From Alphaproteobacteria bacterium (GTDB lineage Bacteria; Pseudomonadota; Alphaproteobacteria; Elsterales; Elsteraceae): 12,342 nucleotides of DNA. The position numbers and the translations under genes are program-made. Shown here piece by piece: positions 6,729 to 12,342 of the stretch. The notes beneath the pieces are model-generated. The model was given only the letters and a program-made list of their open reading frames with translations. It was not told the DNA's origin and did not search any database. The stretch is from positions 1 through 12,342 of the forward strand of contig JAAFHH010000046.1 in NCBI GenBank assembly GCA_013297545.1, given 5' to 3'. Position 1 is the first letter of the stretch, and the number at the start of each line of letters is the position of its first letter.

Positions 6729-7700
6729 TCAGTCGTAAGCAACCGTCACTGCCGGCCGGCCAAGCGGCGCCGCGGCCAGCCGGGCCATCGCCTGCGGCAG
6801 ATCGCGAAACGCAATCGGATCGGCCAGCAGCACATCCCACAGCGGATCGGCCAGCAGGTCGAGGGCCGTCGCCAGCCGGTCCCGGTGGCCGCGCCGCGCC
6901 CGGCGCCGATCGGAGACCGCGCCCACTTGGCTGGAAATCAGCCGCAAGCGCCGGGAATGAAACGCCTCGCCCAAGGGCAGAGGCACGGATTTGTCGCCGT
7001 ACCAGGACACTTCGAGCACGGTTGCCTCGAACCCTGCGAGTTCGAGGCCAAGCGCCAAGCCTTGTGGATTGCCGGACGCGTGCACCACGAGGTCAGCGTC
7101 GTAGAGCGCGCGGTCCGGGGTCGCGACGGCAAGGCCAAGGTCGCTCGCCGTCTCCGCCCGCGCGACCGAGGGCTCAATCACCTGGACTTGGGTGCCAGGC
7201 ACCAGGCTCGCCAAGGTCGCGATCATCAAGCCCACCAGACCGCCACCGATCACGACAATGCGATCACCGATCAGCGGCGGCGCATCCCACAGTGCGTTGA
7301 TCGCGGTTTCCAAGTTCGCCGCCAAGGTCGCCCGGCGATCGGACACGGTGTCTGGAATCGCCACCACAGCCGATGCTGCGACATCATACTCCGTCTGGTG
7401 CGGGTAGAGGCAGAACACCCGGGTGCCGACAGCGACGGCCGCCGCCTGGCTTTCAATCACCCGGCCGACCGAGCAGTAGCCATACTTGACCGGAAACGGG
7501 AACGACCCTTCCTGGTGTGGGCAGCGCATGATTTCCGCTTGGCTCAGCGGCACGCGGCCCTGGAACACCAGCGATTCGGTGCCGCGGCTGATCGCACTCG
7601 CGGTCGCCCGCACCCGCACCATGCCGGGGGCGAGCACACCCAGCGCCTGCTCGCGGATCTCACCGCGGTTTTCGCCAACCACCCAGAATGCTTCAGCCAT
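6729..7700 (-). CDS. MDR-superfamily (alcohol dehydrogenase-like) oxidoreductase lacking obvious zinc ligands
   Basis: This 323-residue cytoplasmic oxidoreductase belongs to the medium-chain dehydrogenase/reductase superfamily. The N-terminal GroES-like part is at about residues 1-125, including KYGYCSVGRV and a VGTRVFCLYPHQTEY segment. The nucleotide-binding part follows, with VVIGGGLVGLMIATLA (glycine motif 152-157). Where zinc-dependent alcohol dehydrogenases carry the first catalytic zinc Cys, this protein has AISRGTES (about 36-43). No structural-zinc four-Cys loop is visible, so a zinc-independent reaction is likely. I chose the ATG at 7700 over an in-frame GTG at 7712, since MAEAFWVV is a natural family start and a GGGGGA site sits about 4 bases upstream. 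It is divergent from the dehydratase gene and stands alone on its strand. The substrate is unknown. Confidence 0.87.
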   Translation of the reverse strand: MAEAFWVVGENRGEIREQALGVLAPGMVRVRATASAISRGTESLVFQGRVPLSQAEIMRCPHQEGSFPFPVKYGYCSVGRVIESQAAAVAVGTRVFCLYPHQTEYDVAASAVVAIPDTVSDRRATLAANLETAINALWDAPPLIGDRIVVIGGGLVGLMIATLASLVPGTQVQVIEPSVARAETASDLGLAVATPDRALYDADLVVHASGNPQGLALGLELAGFEATVLEVSWYGDKSVPLPLGEAFHSRRLRLISSQVGAVSDRRRARRGHRDRLATALDLLADPLWDVLLADPIAFRDLPQAMARLAAAPLGRPAVTVAYD

Positions 7701-7711
7701 CAGATCCCCCA

Positions 7712-7739
7712 CAGTGCCGCGGGCGCGAGGGTGGCACTG
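7712..7739. promoter_or_regulatory. Perfect inverted repeat CAGTGCC-N14-GGCACTG in the divergent spacer
   Basis: The two 7-base arms (7712-7718 and 7733-7739) are exact reverse complements, 21 bases centre to centre, which is two helical turns and typical of a dimeric regulator's operator. The repeat lies in the 114-base spacer between the MDR gene and the dehydratase gene. On the minus-strand transcript the same bases could fold as a hairpin just ahead of the GGGGGA ribosome site of the MDR gene, so a leader-RNA role is an alternative. Confidence 0.45.
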
Positions 7740-7814
7740 CTGGCGTGATCCGCAAACGCTCTTGTTGTGCAGCGGTTGATCGGCGTATCAGGGGCTTCTG
7801 CCCTGGGGGATGGA

Positions 7815-8783
7815 ATGTTCTCGCTGAACGAGCTCGAGCACGCGTCGACCATCGTCTACGCTGCGATGCCACCGACGCCGCAATACGCTTGGCCGCTGTT
7901 GGCCGAAGCGCTCGGCTGCACGGTCTGGGTCAAGCACGAAAACCACACGCCGATCGGCGCCTTCAAGATCCGCGGCGGGCTGGTCTATTGCGACCGCATG
8001 GCGCGCGAACGCCCGCAGATCACCGGGATTGTCGGGGCCAGCCGCGGCAACCACGGCCAATCCCTGGCCTATGCCGGCCAGCGCATCGGCCTGCCGGTCA
8101 CCATCGTGGTGCCACACGGCAATTCGCCGGAAAAGAACGCCGCCATGCGCGGCTTCGGCGCCAGCATCGTTGAAATCGGCCGGGATTTTGACGAGGCGCT
8201 GCCGAATGCGCGCTCGATCGCAGCCGAGATCGGCGGCGAATTCGTGCCCTCTTTCCACCGGGAACTGGTGTGCGGGGTCGCGACATACGCCTCCGAACTG
8301 CTGTACGCGGTGCCGAACCTGGATGCGATCTATGTGCCGATCGGCCTTGGATCTGGCATCTGCGGCGTGCTGCGCACCCGCGATCTGCTGGGCCGGCGCA
8401 CGCAAGTGGTGGGCGTGGTCTCGACCGAAGCCGAAGCCTACGCGCTCAGCCTTGATGCCGGCCGGGCGATTGCGACCGACAGCGCCGCCACCTTCGCCGA
8501 TGGCATCGCGGTGCGGGCACCCGATGCCGAGGCGTTGGAGCTGATCCGCGCCGGCGTCGACCGGGTGATCCGGGTGACCGACGCCGAAGTGGCGGACGCG
8601 ATCCGCCTGATGTGGCGCACCACCCACAATGCCGCGGAAGGCGCCGGTGCGGCTGCCCTCGCGGGCTTGATGCAGGAACGCGGCCGCATGCAGGGGCGTG
8701 AAGTGGCCGTTGTCCTGTGCGGTCAGAACATCGATACCGGCAAGCTCGCAACCGTGCTGGGCGGCGGGGTGCCGACCCCATGA
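7815..8783 (+). CDS. PLP-dependent threonine/serine dehydratase-family enzyme
   Basis: Fold-type II PLP enzymes of this family deaminate threonine to 2-oxobutyrate or serine to pyruvate; relatives act on hydroxyaspartate or racemise serine. The 322-residue product has the PLP lysine Lys51 in GAFKIRGG, the substrate-binding SRGNHGQ loop at 76-82, and an EGAGAAALAGL segment near 275-285. A CGQNID motif at 302-307 replaces the usual SGGN. The phosphate-binding glycine loop is GLGSG (177-181) rather than the classical GGGGL. There is no C-terminal ACT regulatory domain, so it is of the short, catabolic-like type. The open frame extends to a GTG at 7767, but the ATG at 7815 (MFSLNELEHA) follows GGGGGA and fits family length. 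Its TGA overlaps the ATG of the following SDR gene by four bases, so the two are translationally coupled. Exact substrate uncertain. Confidence 0.92.
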   Translation: MFSLNELEHASTIVYAAMPPTPQYAWPLLAEALGCTVWVKHENHTPIGAFKIRGGLVYCDRMARERPQITGIVGASRGNHGQSLAYAGQRIGLPVTIVVPHGNSPEKNAAMRGFGASIVEIGRDFDEALPNARSIAAEIGGEFVPSFHRELVCGVATYASELLYAVPNLDAIYVPIGLGSGICGVLRTRDLLGRRTQVVGVVSTEAEAYALSLDAGRAIATDSAATFADGIAVRAPDAEALELIRAGVDRVIRVTDAEVADAIRLMWRTTHNAAEGAGAAALAGLMQERGRMQGREVAVVLCGQNIDTGKLATVLGGGVPTP

Positions 8784-9532
8784 CCAGCCGGTTCGCCGGC
8801 ACCCGCGTGCTGGTCGCCGGTGCGAGCCGCGGCATCGGCCGCGCGATTGCGGAGGCGTTTGCAGCCGAGGGTGCCGCGCTCGCGATCTGTGCCCGCGGTG
8901 CTGAGGGGGTGACTGAGGCTGCAGCCTCACTCAAGCGGCACGGCCGCACGGTGGTGGCGGAGCCCTGCGACCTCGCCAACGGTGACCAGATCGACCACTG
9001 GGTCGCCACATCGATCGCAGCGCTGGGCGGCGTTGACGTGCTGGTCTCCAACGCCTCGGCCGCTGCCATGGGATCCGGCGATGCGGCCTGGCAGGCGAAC
9101 TTCATGGTCGATGTGCTGGGGGCCGTGCGCCTGACCCGCGCGGCGGAAGCAGCTCTCACCCAGAGCAGCCAGGCATCCGTCCTCTACATCTCCTCGATTT
9201 CCGGCCTTGGGCCATCAACCCGCGCGCCGGCCTATGCGGCAGCGAAGGCCGCCCTCAACAACCTGACCCAGAGCCAAGCGCTGGATCTGGCGCCGAAGCG
9301 CATCCGGGTCAACGCGATCCTGCCGGGATCGATCGAATTCCCCGGCGGCAGCTGGGAACAGCGCCGGACGTCCGACCCTGCCCTCTACAATCAGGTCTTA
9401 GCCCGCGTGCCCTGGGGCCGCATGGGCACGGTCGAGGAAATCGCGCAGCCGGCCCTCTTCCTCGCCTCGTCCGCCGCACAGTGGATCACCGGGCAAACCC
9501 TCGCGATCGATGGCGGCCAGGGCTTGAGCTAA
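8780..9532 (+). CDS. Short-chain dehydrogenase/reductase (SDR), classical type
   Basis: This is a 250-residue NAD(P)H-dependent classical SDR of the usual length. The cofactor motif GASRGIG is at residues 14-20. Arg17 within it, together with the CARG at 37-40 after the second strand, hints at NADP(H). The NAG motif is NAS at 91-93. The catalytic triad is Ser139, Tyr152 and Lys156 in SSISGLG and YAAAK. The LPGSIEFPG segment (about 181-189) and the C-terminal ITGQTLAIDGGQGLS are typical. It starts at the ATGA overlap with the dehydratase gene, so it probably acts in the same small pathway, perhaps on a 2-oxo or 3-hydroxy acid derived from the amino acid; that link is inference. 3-Oxoacyl-ACP reductase-like annotation would be the usual automatic call and is not specific. 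Confidence 0.93.
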   Translation: MTSRFAGTRVLVAGASRGIGRAIAEAFAAEGAALAICARGAEGVTEAAASLKRHGRTVVAEPCDLANGDQIDHWVATSIAALGGVDVLVSNASAAAMGSGDAAWQANFMVDVLGAVRLTRAAEAALTQSSQASVLYISSISGLGPSTRAPAYAAAKAALNNLTQSQALDLAPKRIRVNAILPGSIEFPGGSWEQRRTSDPALYNQVLARVPWGRMGTVEEIAQPALFLASSAAQWITGQTLAIDGGQGLS

Positions 9533-9573
9533 CCGCCCGCCGAAAGCAGTGGTGTCGCCGCAGGCGTCAGTTC

Positions 9574-9582
9574 TGTCATACT
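9574..9582 (+). promoter_or_regulatory. Candidate extended -10 giving a leaderless start
   Basis: TG, one base, then CATACT (9577-9582) makes an extended -10. Transcription seven bases downstream would begin at or next to the ATG at 9589. No purine-rich ribosome site is present between here and the ATG, which agrees with a leaderless message. No convincing -35 is seen. Confidence 0.35.
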
Positions 9583-9588
9583 CATCCC

Positions 9589-10935
9589 ATGACCGGGGCA
9601 GGACCATCCGCGCCAGCCAACGCCGCGCGGCGGATTTCAGCGCAACAGCTTGCGGACGCGATGACGCGCCACGAAGCGTTTCTGGCGCGCAAGCCGGGGG
9701 CGAGCCGCGCCAACCTGTCGCTCGTGGATCTCTCGAACCTGAACCTCTCCGGCCGCCAGCTTGCGGGCATCGACTTGTCGGGGGCCCGCCTCCAGCAAGC
9801 CCAGCTGCAGGGCACGGTGTTACGATCTGCCAACTTGTTCGGTGCCGATCTGCGTCAGGCCAACCTCACAGCCGCTGATCTCGCACGGGTGGATATGCGC
9901 GGTGCGTGCCTGCGCGGTGCGATCCTTGATGATGCCATCCTGGTGCAGGCAGACTTGCGCAACGGCATGCTGGCCACAGCCGATAGCCGCGGCGAGCTGC
10001 AGACCATGCGCTATGAGGCGCTGCCGTCCGACCTCGTCTGCGCGGCGATGAAGCGGGCCGATCTGTCCGACGCGCGCCTCGGTGGGTCGACCATCGTGCA
10101 GACCGATCTGACCGATGCCAACCTGACCCGCGCCCGGCTGACCGGGGCGGATCTGCGCAACTCGATCCTGGTTGGCGCCGTGCTTGAAGGCGCGGATCTG
10201 TCGGGCTGCGATCTCGGCGGCGCGAACCTGCAAGGGGCCGTGCTAACCGGGTGCACCTGGGCCGGCACCCGCCTCGACGGCACGGACTTGCGCGGCGCGG
10301 TGCTCGACACAAGCGCCTTCGCCGCGACCGACTTCTCCGCCACCCATCGCAACCGTGGCCAGGTGGTGACGCCGGAAAAGCTGATCGAAATGCTGCAGGC
10401 GCACCGGGAATGGATCGACACCGCCGGTGCCTCCGGCGTGCAGTTGAAGTTGCCGGAAGCGCGGCTGACCGGTCATCAGCTGGTGGGCGTGACCTTGGCT
10501 GCCGCCCAACTGGATTTCGTTGAACTCACCGGCGCTGACATGACGGGCGCCAGCTTGCTGATGGCGAGCCTGGTCGCGGCGGACTTGCGCCACGTCACCT
10601 TGAGCGACGCTGATCTGCGCGGCTGCCGGATGAAGCGCGCCGTCCTCACCGGGGCTGTGCTGCGCGGCGCGAAGCTTGGCCCCCTCGACATGGGTGGGCC
10701 GGGGGATGTGTGGGGCAGCGACCTTGAAGCCGTGAAGGCAAGTGGGGCCGACTTCGCCGGTGCCGATCTGCGCGGGGCGCGCCTCACCCACGCGGACTTG
10801 CGCCGCTGCCGGTTTGACGGCGCGGATTTGTCGGGCGCCGACTTGTCGTTCGCGCTCGTGACCGACGCTGTGTTCGCAGGGGCTACCACCACGGGCTGGA
10901 AGCACACCGGGGCGCGTGGCCTGCTGGTGGTATAA
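9589..10935 (+). CDS. Pentapeptide-repeat protein with duplicated cap-plus-solenoid architecture
   Basis: This 448-residue protein is dominated by A(D/N)LxX pentapeptide repeats, which form a right-handed quadrilateral beta-helix. No signal peptide or membrane segment is seen, so it is probably cytoplasmic. The first half has a helical cap (about 16-35, LADAMTRHEAFL) and repeats at about 41-252, broken by a non-repeat loop at about 131-153. A second cap (about 260-277, LIEMLQAHREWI) opens repeats at about 288-437, broken at about 365-384. The two caps share the L-x6-H-x2-F/W pattern followed by GAS and a QL-x-G segment, so the protein looks like a tandem duplication. The cap motif is known in alphaproteobacterial pentapeptide proteins; function is generally unknown. 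The ATG at 9589 lacks a ribosome site and has a possible extended -10 just upstream. A related DNA-gyrase-mimic role (Qnr type) is not supported by anything specific here. Confidence 0.9.
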   Translation: MTGAGPSAPANAARRISAQQLADAMTRHEAFLARKPGASRANLSLVDLSNLNLSGRQLAGIDLSGARLQQAQLQGTVLRSANLFGADLRQANLTAADLARVDMRGACLRGAILDDAILVQADLRNGMLATADSRGELQTMRYEALPSDLVCAAMKRADLSDARLGGSTIVQTDLTDANLTRARLTGADLRNSILVGAVLEGADLSGCDLGGANLQGAVLTGCTWAGTRLDGTDLRGAVLDTSAFAATDFSATHRNRGQVVTPEKLIEMLQAHREWIDTAGASGVQLKLPEARLTGHQLVGVTLAAAQLDFVELTGADMTGASLLMASLVAADLRHVTLSDADLRGCRMKRAVLTGAVLRGAKLGPLDMGGPGDVWGSDLEAVKASGADFAGADLRGARLTHADLRRCRFDGADLSGADLSFALVTDAVFAGATTTGWKHTGARGLLVV

Positions 10936-11021
10936 CCTCTGTCCTCGATCATTTGGCCGACTTGCCAGATCGCGTGTCGCCCGCCACTGTGCGGCTCAGC
11001 AATTCGGGGTGACGGCAGCGG

Positions 11022-12302
11022 ATGACGACAACGCAGCGCATGACGGCGGACTGGCATCGGCTGCTCGATCCAATCATGCGCGGCCGCGCACCGGTCGACC
11101 CAAGTGCGAGCGACGTCGCGACCCGCTTCGACCAGGGCTTGCGCCGGCTGCTCGATCGCCGCTCGCCCGCGTTCGCTGGCAAGATCCGCGTCGTCACGCT
11201 CGATCACGTCCGTCGTGCGCTGGCGGACACCTGGCGCAGCATTGAGCGCGTCGCGACCGACGTGGCTGAGCGGGTGGTGCACAGCCTGTTGCGCGAAGAC
11301 GATGTCTGCGCAGTCACGCCCGCCGGGGCGTTCGTCATCGTGTTCGCCGATTGCGATGATGACGAGGCGGTGCTGCGCGCGGTCCACATCTCGCGCCGGA
11401 TCGAAGAGGAAGTGACGCGGGAATTCGGCGTCGCCCGGCTCACGACCGACATCCGCGTCGCCCCGATCGGGCCAGACCAAGCGCGCGGCGGCATCGATGC
11501 CGTCGACGCTTGGCTCGATGCCGCAGAGGATCTGCGCGCGAGCGGCTTTTGGGCATCCGCCGATCAAGGCCAGCTGGGTGACATCGCCATCAGCTTCCGG
11601 CCGATCTTGCGCGAACAACAGCGGGTGTTCATGGGCTACCAAGCCCGCGTCAACCGCCTGACTGCCGACGGCAAGGTGCTGCGCGGCTTGGAAGCCTTGG
11701 CCGGCATCGAAAGCGGCACCATGCGCCACCGCTTGGATACGGCCTTGAGCCGCGGTGCCCTCAAGGTGCACGCGCACGCCTTGCAACGCGGTGCCAAAAC
11801 CCTGCTCAGCCTGCCGATCGCGTTCGATAGCCTGTCGGGCAGTGCTGGTGACCGCTTGCTGTCCCAGCTCGCCTCCTTGCCGGCCGAACAGCGCCAACTG
11901 GTGATTGTCGACCTGGTCGCCGCCCCCGATGGCCGCCCGCCCGACCAGCAGATGTGGCGCGCGCTGAAAGTGTTGAGCAGCCAGTTCCGCCTGGTGTCGA
12001 TACAAACCAATGGCTCAACCTCCGCAGTCGACGGCTACTTGCCACACGGGGTGGGTGCGTTCTCGATCGATCTGGATGACGCGAGCGGCTACCGGCTGCA
12101 AACCCTGACCACACCACGGCTGACCTCCGAACTCTCGGGCTTCGCCGCGCGCCTGCGCGCGCGCCGTCTGGTCACCCTGCTCTACGGCCTCGACACCAAG
12201 CCACTGCTGGAAGCCGGCCTCGCCGCCCGCTTCACCTACTTGAGCGGCAGCGCCATCGCCCGCGACACCCGGCGCCTCGCCTCACCGGCGAGTGCCGTGT
12301 AG
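11022..12302 (+). CDS. Putative degenerate GGDEF-EAL protein (inactive cyclic-di-GMP module)
   Basis: I do not recognise a named family. The 426 residues read as two divergent cyclic-di-GMP domains. In the first (about 55-135), ERVATDVAERVVHSLLREDD leads to TPAGAFVIVF, where PAGAF at 100-104 stands in place of GGDEF, followed by a DEAVLRAVHISRRIEEEV helix. In the second (about 188-412), ISFRPILREQQRVFMGYQARV resembles the EAL start with Q207-A-R in place of E-A-L. LVIVDLV, SIQTNGST, AFSIDLDD, LLYGLD and LSGS fall where EITE, DDFGTG, KID, EGVE and QG would be. The catalytic and metal-binding residues are gone, so a structural or regulatory role is likelier than synthesis or breakdown. There is no signal peptide or membrane helix. 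The ATG at 11022 has only a weak GGGGTG site upstream; a second ATG is six codons on. It lies 86 bases after the pentapeptide gene on the same strand. Confidence 0.7.
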   Translation: MTTTQRMTADWHRLLDPIMRGRAPVDPSASDVATRFDQGLRRLLDRRSPAFAGKIRVVTLDHVRRALADTWRSIERVATDVAERVVHSLLREDDVCAVTPAGAFVIVFADCDDDEAVLRAVHISRRIEEEVTREFGVARLTTDIRVAPIGPDQARGGIDAVDAWLDAAEDLRASGFWASADQGQLGDIAISFRPILREQQRVFMGYQARVNRLTADGKVLRGLEALAGIESGTMRHRLDTALSRGALKVHAHALQRGAKTLLSLPIAFDSLSGSAGDRLLSQLASLPAEQRQLVIVDLVAAPDGRPPDQQMWRALKVLSSQFRLVSIQTNGSTSAVDGYLPHGVGAFSIDLDDASGYRLQTLTTPRLTSELSGFAARLRARRLVTLLYGLDTKPLLEAGLAARFTYLSGSAIARDTRRLASPASAV

Positions 12303-12342
12303 CCGCACCACCCGCCACAAACCGACCCTGTCACTTTTGGAT

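Noticed and set aside
6750..6762. GC palindrome near the convergent gene ends, considered as a terminator
   Set aside because: It lies inside the coding end of the MDR gene and has no run of T after it on either strand.
7789..7805. Small inverted repeat CAGGG-N7-CCCTG just ahead of the dehydratase ribosome site
   Set aside because: A 5-base GC stem is common by chance in this composition and nothing else supports a riboswitch or attenuator.
7788..8930. Minus-strand open frame of 380 codons opposite the dehydratase
   Set aside because: The plus strand here encodes an unmistakable PLP enzyme; the antisense frame is a GC-bias shadow.
10476..12005. Minus-strand open frame of 509 codons under the pentapeptide and GGDEF-EAL-like genes
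   Set aside because: It crosses two plus-strand genes and their spacer, has shadow-like composition and no recognisable domain, while the plus-strand frames have clear repeats and motifs.
12303..12342. Tail after the last gene, considered as a terminator
   Set aside because: I see no stable hairpin followed by a T tract in the 40 bases available.

Overview
The window is visibly GC-rich. It is densely coding, with several GTG starts, abutting or overlapping genes and intergenic gaps of about 210 bases at most. The style and the protein families (an alphaproteobacterial-type chemoreceptor, PrpF/AbrB proteins, and pentapeptide proteins with an LxxxxxxHxxW cap) suggest an alphaproteobacterium, perhaps of the Rhodospirillales kind. 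No single sequence here proves that. I see no tRNA, rRNA, insertion sequence, CRISPR array or convincing intrinsic terminator, and no gene-free stretch above 300 bases.

Left block (minus strand, 3934 to 1): a methyl-accepting chemotaxis protein, then an EamA/DMT permease whose GTG touches the receptor's stop codon, then a D-2-hydroxyacid dehydrogenase that runs off the left edge. They look like one transcription unit read leftward. Divergent from it across a 210-base spacer is a rightward block: a PrpF-family isomerase resembling 4-oxalomesaconate tautomerase, an AbrB-family membrane protein 8 bases downstream, and after about 60 bases a small unrecognised protein with an acyl-carrier-protein-like pattern. 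Together these suggest sensing, transport and turnover of small organic acids, but the ligands cannot be read from sequence.

Middle block: a zinc-ligand-poor MDR dehydrogenase (minus strand) meets the ACP-like gene tail to tail with 3 bases between stops. It faces, head to head, a PLP-dependent threonine/serine dehydratase (plus strand), which overlaps a short-chain dehydrogenase by ATGA. The 114-base divergent spacer carries a perfect 7-base inverted repeat with arms 21 bases apart.

Right block (plus strand): a 448-residue pentapeptide-repeat protein made of two cap-plus-solenoid halves, with no Shine-Dalgarno and a possible leaderless start. It is followed 86 bases later by a 426-residue protein that I read as a degenerate GGDEF-EAL (cyclic-di-GMP) relative that has lost its catalytic motifs.

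Most metabolic genes are ordinary. The points most worth a second look are the ACP-like protein lacking the phosphopantetheine serine, the dead GGDEF-EAL protein beside the duplicated pentapeptide protein, and the two operator-like dyads in the divergent spacers.
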